From assembly GCF_026151205.1 (NCBI RefSeq), contig NC_087076.1, forward strand, positions 1,497,692-1,561,691: a DNA stretch of 64,000 nt, given 5' to 3'. This DNA comes from Bolinopsis microptera. Its lineage: Eukaryota > Ctenophora > Tentaculata > Lobata > Bolinopsidae. Shown piece after piece: positions 15,069 through 26,082 of this stretch. How positions within the stretch are numbered: the first letter of the stretch is position 1; every line of letters begins with the position of its first letter. The notes beneath the pieces are model-generated. The model was not told the origin of the DNA. It saw only the letters and a program-made list of their open reading frames with translations, and searched no databases. The position numbers were made by a program, and so were the translations under genes.

Positions 15069-15846
15069 CAGGTGGGCCCAAAGTCAGTGTGCAAACGTTC
15101 TCTTGGGGTCTACTATATCCTCCGCCGGTTTTATAGTTGAGAGGCTGTTGCTTTGTAATGCATAACTGTACTTACTGGACGAGGATTCCGTCGTCAAAAT
15201 TTTTGAAAATTCAATATTTTAGACCACGCCCATCAATATGAAAACTCCTATATGGTTTTCTCTGAACATGCTGAACGCCCCCTAATTTTTTTCAGAGACG
15301 AGATTATCAAAAGTTGCCATATGAGCCGAAAACATGAGGAAAAACGGATTAGAATTGACGAAGTTATCAACATTTTTTGTGTATCTCGTTAACAAAATTG
15401 ACTGTGATTATTGACAACCGGACAACGAACAACCTTAATGGCACCCGTAAACAAGTCCAGAATGTTTAACGGGGTAGTTAACGGGGTCACCTTAATCACG
15501 TGATTGAGGTAAAACCCAATCACCTGATCACACGTAAGAATAAACTCGTTATGCCTTCAGTTCTCGGTCATCTAGAAGCTACTGTTCTAATTCTATCAGA
15601 CAAACGTAAATTCCGAATGGCCCAACACATTCAATCAATACATTTAGCTTGATCCGACTATCCAAACTCTCAAATAAATGTAAAATGAACCTTCCATGTG
15701 AAATAAAATGACGCGAATATTTTCGAGTTGCCAAATTCCTCGAACCATGGTGGACTAAGTCATACCAAAGGGAAGTTATTTCAATTGGCACTCAGTGACT
15801 GAGCTATTAAGGCCAACGTTTTGCTCACGGACTGTTGGCCCACCTG
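15069..15846. mobile_element. mariner-type MITE family A, full-length copy
   Basis: A 778-bp element flanked by TA on both sides (15,067-15,068 and 15,847-15,848). The ends are inverted: CAGGTGGGCCCAAAGTCAGT on the left and its imperfect reverse complement on the right, both running on into an AACGTT-containing block. It has no transposase frame. TA duplication and GGGTGGGCCAAAAGT-type ends are typical of non-autonomous mariner/Tc1 derivatives. Other copies are at 26,083, 27,523 and 30,248. Confidence 0.85.
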
Positions 15847-16132
15847 TAGATAAACAAATAACTTTTACATAATTCTTACGTAATAATTATAATGAGTTTC
15901 TATTGTCACTAGAAGCCGCACAACCTTCATCGACTCGACAAACCAAACTAGCAAGTGTCATTTCTCTATCCTAGGAACCAGTGTATCCCCTAATTCATAA
16001 GCGTGTAACAACGATAGATACAGCTTGAAATCGCTGGTGGGTTTTAGTTTGACTTTGATAGCAATAATTAGTCGAGATTAAGTTATACGATCAATAACGG
16101 AGTAGTTCGCTGTTAGAGTCGCATGATTGAAA

Positions 16133-16246
16133 TACTGATATCTGGATATTATCCGGTGGAGAGACAAAGGCACAAGTGAAACAAGGAACTCACCTTGTTT
16201 CACTTGTCCCTTTCTCTTCCAACCGGATAATAGCCAGATATCAGTA
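16133..16246. mobile_element. snap-back (palindromic) MITE
   Basis: A near-complete hairpin of about 110 bp. The left arm (CTGATATCTGGATATTATCC onward) is repeated inverted on the right with few mismatches, around a short loop near 16,187-16,192. TA is present at both outer edges. It has no coding capacity. The structure fits a small fold-back MITE that duplicates TA on insertion. Confidence 0.8.
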
Positions 16247-16469
16247 GGGTAATACTAGGAACCAGGCCTACGTCCGGGGACTTCACTATCGGATTTGAAA
16301 ACGAAAGTATAAACCCCCTATTGTTTCTAAAAACCATTACATTTATTTGGTAGTTTAAACGGTGCAAAAGTATGAAATCACTCAGTCAAGCATACTTCAA
16401 TTCAAATTCTGAGTGCTCCTCACTATCTACTAGTAATACTTGAATTACAGCTTATCTGTTGAGTATGAA

Positions 16470-16479
16470 CAGAGAGAGT

Positions 16480-16516
<37 letters not shown>

Positions 16517-16584
16517 TATATATAGATTGAGATATAAGAGGAGAGAGAAGAGAGAGAGAGAGAGAGATATAATAATATATATAG

Positions 16585-16616
<32 letters not shown>

Positions 16617-16689
16617 TGAGAAGAGAGAGAGAGAGAGAGATAGAGAATAGAGAGTAGAGAAGAGAGATATATATATATAGATAATATAT

Positions 16690-16723
<34 letters not shown>

Positions 16724-16770
16724 AGAAGAGAGAGAAGAGAGAGTGAGAGTGATAGAGAGAGAGAGGAGAA
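16470..16770. repeat. GA/TA microsatellite, about 300 bp
   Basis: (GA)n with interspersed (TA)n blocks. Open frames of about 115 codons on the - strand here are pure serine/leucine/tyrosine translations of the repeat and are not genes. Confidence 0.95.
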
Positions 16771-17624
16771 CAATGTGGTCGATCGTAAGGCATCATGAAG
16801 AAGAGTCTGTTTAAGATCTTAACACTATTCCTTGGCTAACACACTAAAGAGTATTAATATAGCTGCAATTAATAATCTTTGAGAGTGTTAGCACTAAAAT
16901 TATGACAATACTAACAATCTAGTTAATCCGTTTTTTGAAACGTCTTTGATAATGATCTCTTATTGCCAAATTACTTTAAGACCTTCTGTGTGGGAAAATC
17001 ATCAGAATTGTTGGGCGGCGGAAAATCCGCAAACTTATCTTCAATGCCTTTCTGTGCGAAAGTTTAAGTTGTATGCACGCGAACACATTTCGCAGGATAA
17101 TGGTTGCCTCTACTCTGCAAGGGCACATATAAAAATTTGTGATAACTAAACAGATGGACACCTGCAAGGTTTACTTGGGGGCATTTGGATCGGGGTGTGT
17201 ACCTGTTACAGAAAGACGCTCTTGTTGGTGAAACATACTATTTTGAAGGTTTAAGGTGCCCATTAAACATTTTCTGGGCCTAGCTCCAAAGGCTTAAGAA
17301 CTGTCCCCTGCTTCACGCGCCCGACATTGCGAAAGTGGAAAAGTCGCGAGCGAAGCGAGCGAGCAAAAAAAGCAGAAAAGTTGTAGCTGCGAGGAAATTT
17401 TAACATTTCGGATGTGGTATTTGTGAGTGTCAAATCGGATTGTGTAAGCGGTCAGATTTAATTTATTACATGGAGATTACCTATTTTGTTCAGTGGTAAA
17501 CTAGCCTAAGTAATGGAGAGCAAATAGATGGCGTAACAGTGGGGGAGGTGGGGGTCGTGTTAGAAGCTAGAAATGGAAACTACAAGAAAGATGGGGGGTA
17601 GATGAGAGCTGAGGGTAAATTACA

Positions 17625-17960
17625 GCATACCGATGATTTGTAACTGGATCAACTGTAATCCGCTAAAAGGAAAAGGGCTGACGGACGATATATAGGAGGA
17701 AACACATTAAAATCTTTTTCAGGGGCAAGGCGAATTTGGAGACAAAAAACGCCGCATGAGTAGTCCTGAACAATTCGCCCCAAATTTTATTTGCAGCATT
17801 CAAAAATTAATTTACAATGTAGCTTACGTTATTCTTGGCTGATTTTGCTGTCAATCAGGATGTATAAACATGGGTATATTCAATATGATAACTCTTTGTA
17901 ACTTTACACCAAGATTTCCAACATATATTAAAGAACGACTAACGCGACTAAAGGACTCGA
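17625..17960. repeat. diverged tandem duplication, unit 1
   Basis: Matches unit 2 (18,255-18,845) in several blocks in the same order: ACTGGATCAACTGTAATC, then a GGAGACAAAAAACG block, then TTTACAATGTA, then CAGGATGTATAAACAT, then TTTGTAACTTTACA. The spacing differs because of indels. No coding capacity was recognised. Confidence 0.7.
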
Positions 17961-18254
17961 TTTTCAAACTGATCAGAGATTGGTGCTATTTGTGATCCAC
18001 TGGACAAGTGTATTCGTTTGCTAGAATCACCTCTTTTTGTTTGTGTTAATCAGATACATAGTTTTAAAAGTCAATGCGTTTATCAACTTGCCTTCTGATG
18101 AATAATGATTAAAATTTTCTGAGAATATTTTTAGGGAAGAAAAAGCATTCTACACAATATTATGTTTTTTCCTGATTTTAAAAAGTAATTATACTTTCCA
18201 ATTTTTCTAATTTTACCTCATGTCAAATGTGTGAAACCCTAACATAGTAATTCA

Positions 18255-18845
18255 TGAAATTGTATCTGGATCAACAGTAATCGCTAAAAGGAGATGTGCT
18301 GACCTATAACAGGAGAAAACAAAATGATTTGGAAAGGCAGGGACCGGTGAGAGACAGAAAGGGGTTTGTAGTGAAGTTAGTTTCGATGGAAAACAGGGTG
18401 GTGTAAGGCAAGAGTTCGGTAGTAGCGAGTAAATTAGCGCTCACGAAGAGGCGGGGGGGGGGGGCAATTCCAGGATCCGATGGTGACAAGGTTGGTGACG
18501 GCTTGTTAGGAACCGTAAGCTAACCATGTTTGTGGGGTATTATGTTCGTAAATAGTGCGATTCTGTAGTATGTACCTGCCCACAACTTTTTCATAAAATG
18601 GAGACAAAAACGGCCGCAAGGAGTCTGAAAATTTCGCAAAATTTGCAGCCCTTTTAAGTAGATTGGGTTAAAAAACGACAATTAAATTTACAATGTATCG
18701 GACGTTAATGTCTTGCGCGATTTTGCTGACAATTCAGGATGTATAAACATTAACAAGTGTAGATTCAATATGAAACTTTGTAACTTTACAACAAATTTCT
18801 ATTATTAATGTGTAGAATAGACGACTAATGTGATTCGATATCAAT
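18255..18845. repeat. diverged tandem duplication, unit 2
   Basis: Second copy of the block at 17,625-17,960, expanded by extra sequence that includes a G12 tract at 18,453-18,464. Parts of the region just before it (18,185-18,260) also recur at 19,370-19,460, so a third, partial unit may exist. Confidence 0.65.
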
Positions 18846-19954
18846 CTGTTGAGAAATGGTGATCCAGTTCAAGGACAAAAGAAAATCGCGATCATTTCGC
18901 AAAAAAAGTCGGCGCCCACGACAAGCCAAACTTGGCAACATCGCGGAATAATTCGCAGAAATTTTCCTCATCTTGCCTTTGTTCATAAGAGGGCTCTATG
19001 TATCGTCTGCTAATTGTTTGTAGTTTTCCAAATTGAATTGGGGTTTCTAGTAGTTAACTTATGTCTAGTGGGAAACTTATCTAGTGGTCTTAAGTTTTAT
19101 TTCTAAGTTTTAGGGAAGTTGAGAAGTTTCGCTAACAATGTTACGTCAGCAACGAGTGGGTTAAGAAATGCGTGTGAAAGTGGATTCCGGAAACCAATTT
19201 TTCCCACGTTCATGCGACCCCTGATCATTATGAGCCTAACTTAGACCGTACCTAATAGTAAAAGTACCTCTACCTCTTCGATATACGGGTGTGGATTTGT
19301 CCCTCAACCACTTTGGTTCATGTTTCTTGCTACGCTGATCATTAGGACCGAAAATATGTTTCGCACTACCCCTCATATTAATCTAACTTTCCCATAAAAT
19401 TTTTCTAATTACTTTTCTAATTTTACTCATGTTAAACATTGACCCTAACCATAGTTATGTATGTCGATCTTAACTCATGTACACAGCGATACCTATGAAA
19501 GTACACAATTCTGGATAGAACGAAATAACGGCCGAGGCCATTGGGGCTCAAAAAACTCGGTACTGAGAGTAAGTAGTCCAATAGTGCGATTCCGCCCCAC
19601 CGCACTTAAATAGGTTGCCTCTGTTTGGGGACCCACTGCATGATGACCGTACTAACAGCTGTCCCTCAAGATCTGATCGGGGTAACTAATAGTAAAGTAT
19701 TTGACATGGGGGGCCGGGAGCGGGGGGGTTTAGCTGGGGCTAGAATCGTACACATACGTTTGGCTCTTAGTATATAGCTATTATAATCAGTGATAAAACA
19801 ATTCATATCAGAAAGAATTATTTCGATCGGGCCTTCAGTGACTGAGAAAAGAAGCCCCAACGCGACCGGAACAAGCATATACCTCAAGTCGAACCGCATA
19901 ATTCACATAATATTTGCTTAAGATGGATTATTTAATGTGTATTGTGTAATGCTA

Positions 19955-19990
<36 letters not shown>

Positions 19991-22293
19991 TGACGTAATA
20001 TTATGTGAACGATCCCCCCTCAGAGTATTCGGGTATTACTAGTGCTCAGTTTTTACGATGCCAGTCTAAAACTGACGTCCGATAAGGAATCTGTTTTTTC
20101 TGATTTTTTACGGGACGCGAATTACTGTTTGGGTTGAACTTGAGATTTACCAAACTTGCAATAAATCTCGCAATTATTATATAAGAATTGCGTTCAAAGT
20201 AATAAACTTAAAATGTAATACATTTCGTTTTAGTAAAAGGTATTCTCTCATTAATAGGAAAGTTAGGGGCAGTCCATGGAAATCCGACGAAACGGAACTA
20301 ACCATGAAATCCTTTTCCTCTTTCCGCTGGGTACCTCGCAAAAAAACACACTCTTGACCAAACAGGACGACCTAATTTCTCACTGGCGGTAATGAGAAAG
20401 ATGTGAGGGTGTTGAGGCTTACCTCCCTGAGTCAATTACTCAGAAATTTCTTTTTGAACTCGGTGTATCGGACTTTCAAGAGGGAATCTTAGCAGTGATA
20501 ATGTATGTGTTTTGGTCATCGCAGTCATGATATCAGTCGTGATGTCAAATAGATTTGGGGAAAGATTCACATTGCATTTTCACGCGAATTTATCAATTTG
20601 TGTTTGCTATCTTATGTGCGGTGGTTCCTATATTACACCCTTCTCCCTTCCAGGCGTTAACCGTAGCTTATTGGTTTTGAACGGGGGTACAATTGGAATT
20701 GTCCCTCGCCTAGTGGTATATATATATAATATATTCTATATATATATTATATGCGAAGCGTTCTAAAGAAATACTGACCGACAGCTGTGCAGTTCTTTCT
20801 AGCTGAAGGTCTGGCTGTTGCGCATGGGGTTCGTGGAGCTGGTGTCACATTCAGTGCTCGGGTGGCCTCCTTGACCCTCGTGAACTGGAGAGTTTCGTTC
20901 TGCGGACGTTCTATTCCACTATTTTGTTCCTCCGACAAGCAATTGCTCATTTTTGCAATTGTTGAAAATCGGAAGAGGGTGAAGTAGAAATTGAGCCAGT
21001 TGTTCCGACTGAAACCTGCCAGCCTAGTTGGCACAGATCCACACAGTGTCCGAATTTTTAACCGAAGGGGCAGCAAATCAATCTGTATTGTCTTCTATTA
21101 CCTGTTGCGTTGGATATGGATCTATTAATCGTCGACCAGGGCTGATGAGAAGCGACAAGAAACGCATTCTCTCGAAAATGTAGGTGGCGAATGGGAGGAA
21201 ATAATGCAAGGGTAACAATCTCCTAATACTGGTGGTTAGTAAATGGGGCCGAACGTCATAGGGAGACTCCATAGGGTATTTCCTGTGGAGTCGTTAAAAA
21301 TTAATTCCTGATCCCTGCAATCTACAATAAAAGGCAATAATAGCCTGAGCTACGGTAAGTATTCTGGCAGATCCGGGCCTGACAGCTTCAGTGGTGCTGT
21401 TAGAGAGGGCTCGCAAAGTTGTGCTACGCCAGACAAGGATGTGGAAATTGCTATACTAACATACGATTACATGATTAACGGGAGTCGCGATTGGGAGTTG
21501 GGGGTTAAAATTACGAGGCTTGCGGATTGACGGGGAGCAGAACAGGCACCGCTCAGCTGCATTCCCTGAATCCATACACTGCAGTTATGACCACCTTAGT
21601 GATTGTGTGGGTTTGAGCTGGTCACAGCTGCGCGATGAGGGAACGATTCCTAATAACATTAAGGGCTGACGTTTGTACTACAGTGAAACACTATATAAAT
21701 ACTAGCCCTCTCCGGAAAACGAAAAGTGCACAGTAAGATAAAAAAGCAGTATAGAGACGTTGGTAGAACCTTAGCCACATCCTAGGGGGAAGGGTGGCAC
21801 ACAAAGCCCTACCCGGATCTGGATTAAACAAATAATGAATAAGACCAACAACTTTGACCTAATTAAGGCAGGCCACTACTCAATATAATATAAGGAGCTT
21901 TTATAACAAACTAAATAGTCTGATCCGGTAAGTAAGAATCTTCTGCACTGTTTTTCATCCCCACAATTTCTTGTTTTTCTAATCGGAATGTAAACATGAT
22001 TTTAGAACTGTCCCATTCCTGGTGAGAGTTTTTAAGCTTAGCTTTGTAAAAAAAGATTTGATATGAACTAGTGTACATGTTTACTAATGGTTTAGATGTT
22101 AAATTTTAAGGTATTCCGTTGACTAGAATTTTTGTCAAGGAACCAAGGAACCCGACTTTTTAAAAATGATCAGATCAAGATTCCCTACTATAACACAGTT
22201 AGTTAAAGTGTAATACATATAGATTTTTGTAACGATTTATATTTGGTTTTAGCGAGAAGCTTTACAGCAGCCTCCAGTAGTAATTACTAATAT
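18846..22293. other. non-coding stretch with a G29 tract
   Basis: No gene recognised. Contains a 29-G homopolymer (19,960-19,988) followed by TGACGTAATATTATGTGAAC, a motif also found near the C36 tract at 55 kb, and a TA-rich palindromic block near 20,715-20,755. Open frames on both strands at 20,747-21,076 are not recognisable. Confidence 0.45.
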
Positions 22294-22617
22294 ATGCTGC
22301 AGCAAAAGCCGTTACTGGTAAATATAAGCATGAACCATCTGAAAGACGACCGGACTAATCTTCACTGGCTGGATGTAAAGAAAAGGATCGTTTTCAAAAA
22401 TATTACTACTGCTGTCTCACAAGCCATTATTGGGGCTCGCTCCATACGTAATTTAAGACATGTTTCGGTATACTCATCAATGGTCACACATAAAACTTAT
22501 GGTTCCATCGTTGTTAACTCTAAGTTTGGAGCGAAGCTGCTCAGTGGGGCTCCCAAAGATCGACAACCGTCTGCCTACTACCATCCACATCTACTATATA
22601 TAAAGCGAGAACGATAA
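22294..22617 (+). pseudogene. possible 3' end of a LINE reverse transcriptase ORF
   Basis: A 107-codon frame. Residues LHWLDVKKRIVFK resemble the LHWLPVxxRIxFK block found in the C-terminal part of many CR1/Jockey-like reverse-transcriptase proteins. A later YGSIVVNSKFGAKLL segment aligns loosely with the family's YGxRAFSxAAPxLWN motif. No catalytic motif is present, so at best this is a decayed fragment. The similarity is judged by eye. Confidence 0.4.
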
Positions 22618-23104
22618 TATGGTTCCGTGCCATTTTTACTGACACCACGGCATCATCGTTAACGGGACTTTCCCCCGCAAAAACCGGAAAAGATATTCAA
22701 CTGAAATCTTTTTTTTTGACTGGGTCAAAGTGCTTTAATGGCCTTCAAATCAGTATGAAAAAATAAAAAATTGGCCCAAGGAATAGAATTTTAGTGCCCA
22801 AAATGGCCCCCCACATGTGGTGTCATAAACGCGATTTATATAGTAATAATTTATTTTAGGTCCTCTTGAGTCTTGACACCACTTTATAGTAAACGGTTCC
22901 TGCTAGTCAGCTTAATCCCTGGAATCCCGTTAAAGCAGTTCCTAGAACAACGTCTTATTCAAATGGTCTCAGCATGAACCTTGAAGAACTTTATCAATGC
23001 TGATTTATGGCCTTCTTTATTATAAGAGCTTCATTCGCTGATTTTAGTATGAACGATATGTATATTTTCAAGATATGATAGCAGTCCAACTTTTACCCGA
23101 TTAG

Positions 23105-23410
23105 TTTCCTGGGATGTCTAATTTAACACGCGAGGATAAGTTTATCCTTAAGAGTGGTGTTCTTAAACGTCAATTTATTAGAAAATATTATATATTGCCA
23201 TTTGACAAATTTGGACACTCACTCACTATCAAAAACAGGACACATGATGACGACACCCTGTATATAAGACATAATATCAATACTGTCATAGTTAGTTGCA
23301 TAAAATATACATTCAAAATACTAAGCAAGCTAAATTTGGTTGAAACAGCACCATTTTATTTGTTCGATCAACAAGGAAATACAATCCTATGTAATAACCC
23401 AGTGACATAA
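23105..23410 (+). CDS. probable terminal coding exon of an unknown gene
   Basis: A pyrimidine-rich acceptor (ends ...CCCGATTAG at 23,104) opens directly into a 102-codon frame (FPG, then MSNLTREDKFILKSG...) that ends in a stop at 23,408-23,410. A canonical AATAAA lies at 23,501-23,506, about 90 bp after the stop. Together these look like the last exon of a host gene. The protein has a charged start, an IVSCIKYTFKIL hydrophobic segment, and ends PFYLFDQQGNTILCNNPVT. I do not recognise the family. Upstream exons were not found. It converges on the LIN37-like gene on the other strand. The frame could instead start at its own ATG (23,114). Confidence 0.45.
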   Translation, partial: FPGMSNLTREDKFILKSGVLKRQFIRKYYILPFDKFGHSLTIKNRTHDDDTLYIRHNINTVIVSCIKYTFKILSKLNLVETAPFYLFDQQGNTILCNNPVT

Positions 23411-23500
23411 AGAGCAAGTGTATTTATCATCTTGATGAGAAATGTTCAGAAATTTATCAGAGTTGAGAACATGTCAGGTGTAGATGTTGTTTAATGCCTT

Positions 23501-23506
23501 AATAAA
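23501..23506 (+). promoter_or_regulatory. candidate poly(A) signal AATAAA
   Basis: Canonical hexamer about 90 bp downstream of the stop codon of the exon at 23,105-23,410, in the spacing expected for a 3' end. Confidence 0.45.
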
Positions 23507-23618
23507 GTTATCACACTCTGGGTGAGCACGAAAGTTTTCCCCTCATAAGGATTCCTGCCACGCTCCCCGACTGACTTTCCTCCTGTTCAAATTCATTTTG
23601 CTCATGTGTTATTCTACT

Positions 23619-24089
23619 TCAGTTGATAGGAACGGTCCCCTCAATTAGCTGGGGTGGTTCACATTCAGGATAAGGGCTAGTATCCGTGCAGTCATAGCAA
23701 AATACTGTCTGACTTTCTGCCTCACTATCACAACTCTCATACCGTGATTTTATTTGTGGGGGTGATGGTCTATTTAGCATCCATTCTCTTGAGGCTGAGT
23801 AGAGAGTGCTCTCAGTTGTCAAGTTGTTCAAATTTATTGATCTGTCATACAATGTCATTATATGTGGCATATTGGTAGTTTCAGCAGAACGTAAACGAGT
23901 GACATGGTCACGTCTCCTTTTTCTTGGGCTGGCCCGATGAACAGCTTGTATGGTCAGCTCATCTTCACCTGGTTTGCAGTCCTCTGAAATATCTTCCTTG
24001 TGATTAGAAGAAATCCCAACTTGGCATTGATCACCATTTTCTATTGAGAGTAACAAATCGAACTGTTGTCGGGCTTCTTTAATGTTCAT
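23619..24089 (-). CDS. lin37: LIN37-like MuvB/DREAM complex subunit
   Basis: A 156-codon frame. Two segments match LIN37 in the expected order. Near the start is KEARQQFDLLLS, corresponding to the family's helical ARNQL-type segment. Residues about 74-108 hold MPHIMTLYDRSINLNNL followed by LYSASREWMLNRP, corresponding to the LIN37 core block (xLFDRSVDLxxF...LYPxCRAWMRN.P). A basic RKRRRDH stretch lies between them, also as in LIN37. In animals LIN37 is part of the MuvB core of the DREAM complex, which represses cell-cycle genes. The frame is shorter than vertebrate LIN37 (about 246 aa) and lacks a recognisable C-terminal YRNMxRWK block, so a 3' exon may be missing from this call. A possible acceptor (CTTGTAG) sits just before the ATG, so a 5' exon is also possible. 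The family call is by eye but rests on the distinctive LYDRS...REWM block. Confidence 0.7.
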   Translation of the reverse strand: MNIKEARQQFDLLLSIENGDQCQVGISSNHKEDISEDCKPGEDELTIQAVHRASPRKRRRDHVTRLRSAETTNMPHIMTLYDRSINLNNLTTESTLYSASREWMLNRPSPPQIKSRYESCDSEAESQTVFCYDCTDTSPYPECEPPQLIEGTVPIN

Positions 24090-24480
24090 TTTGAAACCTA
24101 CAAGATATCAAGTCAGTTAAAAATAACTAAATAAGTTTATGATCAAGTGTATATTTCAATTATTGGTTTGCATATTAAGTAAGTCTGATAACTTACATAC
24201 TTCATATCAGCACTGTGTGACACAAGATGTGCTTTATAACATGATTTGTTTACAAAATCAACTTGATCAATATGTCTCTGAAAGAAGCAGACGTCTTGGC
24301 ATCACTTGCAGAAGTAAAACAATTTAAGTGAAACAAATTTGTTAATTTTGTCGTCTATTTACAGAAACTGTGGAGTAATGAAAACTATTGAATACTACAG
24401 CGTTAGAGATCATGAAATAAAAATAGCCATAAGGTGCACTTTTATGTTCTACACAAATTCTGGATGCCACACTTACACGC

Positions 24481-24585
24481 TTCACAGTGCAGTTATACAC
24501 GCTTTCACAGTGCAGTTATACACGCTTTCACAGTGCAGTTATACACGCTTTTATTTCACAGTGCAGTTATACACGCTTTTATTTC
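24481..24585. repeat. 23/28-bp tandem repeat upstream of ORF1-like gene
   Basis: Four copies of a unit containing CACAGTGCAGTTATACACGC. The first two follow a 23-bp spacing and the last two carry an extra TTTTA. The array ends about 115 bp before the ATG at 24,701, a position like the promoter monomers of some LINE 5' regions, but a regulatory role is inference. Confidence 0.9.
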
Positions 24586-24700
24586 GTTGCTAATTTGTGC
24601 CTCTGTTATCAGCAGCGCTTATCATCTCAACAACTATCTCATACTCGCAGCTACAGCTTGTTTTACGGATACTATACACTGTGTATAACTGATCAACGAT

Positions 24701-25576
24701 ATGCCGACAGTAGCAGAACGTTTCAAATTTGACTTAGTAGAGACCGATGGACAAAAGTTCCTACTTGATACCGTGAAACAGTGTAAAGTCGATTGTGTTC
24801 AAGAACTAAATCATGAGAGCGTGAACAAAATTGGTAACAAGGGGGATTTAGCGGCAAAGTTTTTGCAAGCCATGCAGCTCATTGAGAGACAGCATAACAT
24901 GATCATAAATCAGAGGGTACACGTTAGTCAGTATCAGTCTGGTATGATACAGCTGCAGGACCAAGTTATAAAACTACAGGAGCAACTATTATCTGCAAAA
25001 GAAGGACTTTCTAAGGCGATAGAGTTTAACGAACATCTCAAGACTGAGTTTTTTGAGGGTGTTCAGAAAGAAGTCAGTTCAGTTAAACAAAGTTTTAGCG
25101 ATGTGGTGAAATCCGGTAGTATCGAGAACTCAGCTGCGATTTCTACAGAATCCATTAAATCAGTTGCCAAGCAAATTGCTTTGGAGGAGGAGTTGGGTAG
25201 GAACATCATGGTCTTTGGGCTATGCGAGGAGGTCAATGAGGAGATCAATACAAAAGTCGCTGAAGTATTGGAATCATTGGGAGAGAAACCCCGAGTTGAG
25301 GCTTGTAGAATCGGCAAGAAATCACCGTCAGCTGCAAGACCGGTTAAAGTTTCCTTTTCCAGTTCTTCGATTGTGCAACAAATACTGAAGAAGTCGAGTA
25401 AACTGTGTGGAACAGAGAGATTTAAGAGGGTGTTCCTAGCTCCAGATCGTACAGCAGAAGAGAGAGCTCAGCGTAAAGAACTTGTCTTAGAGCTAAAAAG
25501 AAGAGCTGGTATTGAGAAGGACAAAAAACTCTTCATTCGTGAAGGGAAGATTTGTAGCCTTGAGAGGCAAAAATGA
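24701..25576 (+). CDS. LINE ORF1-like RNA-binding protein (coiled coil plus RRM-like domain)
   Basis: An intact 291-codon frame. Residues about 60-115 (LIERQHNMIINQ... QLQDQVIKLQEQLLSAKEG) have a coiled-coil pattern rich in Q, L and E. Residues about 165-260 resemble the ORF1p RNA-recognition region of L1/CR1-type elements: GRNIMVFGLCEE, then EACRIGKKSPSAARPVKVSF, then FKRVFLAPDRTAEERAQRKEL, with a basic tail. Such proteins trimerise and bind element RNA. No ORF2 follows; the next 500 bp has no endonuclease or reverse transcriptase. It could be a solitary ORF1 left by truncation, a non-autonomous element, or a host-domesticated copy. The frame is undamaged, so it is either recent or selected. 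Confidence 0.8.
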   Translation: MPTVAERFKFDLVETDGQKFLLDTVKQCKVDCVQELNHESVNKIGNKGDLAAKFLQAMQLIERQHNMIINQRVHVSQYQSGMIQLQDQVIKLQEQLLSAKEGLSKAIEFNEHLKTEFFEGVQKEVSSVKQSFSDVVKSGSIENSAAISTESIKSVAKQIALEEELGRNIMVFGLCEEVNEEINTKVAEVLESLGEKPRVEACRIGKKSPSAARPVKVSFSSSSIVQQILKKSSKLCGTERFKRVFLAPDRTAEERAQRKELVLELKRRAGIEKDKKLFIREGKICSLERQK

Positions 25577-26082
25577 GTTTCTAAATATTTTTCGTGTTGT
25601 GAGCAAATCAAAAAGTTTAGCTCTATGAGTATTTGTCTTCTGTGTGCTTAGTTTTTGTCGAAGGATCTAACCATTTTATTTCACTTATACAAAACTGTAT
25701 AGTTTTCAAGGGATTAATCAGGTTTTAGGCGAATCTTGTTCAGAGATCGCTGTTTCATTACTCTTAGTCAGCTGGTGCAGCCTTTATACATACTTTTATA
25801 TGTATATTTACAATTTTAAATTGCTGTTCAATATCTATTTTTAGTAAACATTAACTGGGGTAGTAAAACCCAGTTCCCAATCAAAAAAAAAAACTGTACA
25901 GACAATATACTGAACAGCAACCTTATCAGCGAACATGAACAAGAGGGCTGTGCTGGTTGTATTCTAAAATTAGAAATCGGAAAAGGTTTCAGTTCAAACT
26001 TAGTCATGAAATTATTACCATGGGTGGGTTGGAAATTTTATTGGATTAATGCAGCCTACTCAGCTAAAAGAATTTGAAACTA
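25577..26082. other. non-coding stretch after ORF1-like gene
   Basis: No frame, no endonuclease and no reverse-transcriptase motif. Contains an A-rich tract at about 25,884-25,894. Confidence 0.45.

Noticed and set aside
16423..16796. Two overlapping frames of about 115 codons on the - strand
   Set aside because: They are translations of the GA/TA microsatellite (serine, leucine, tyrosine and isoleucine only).
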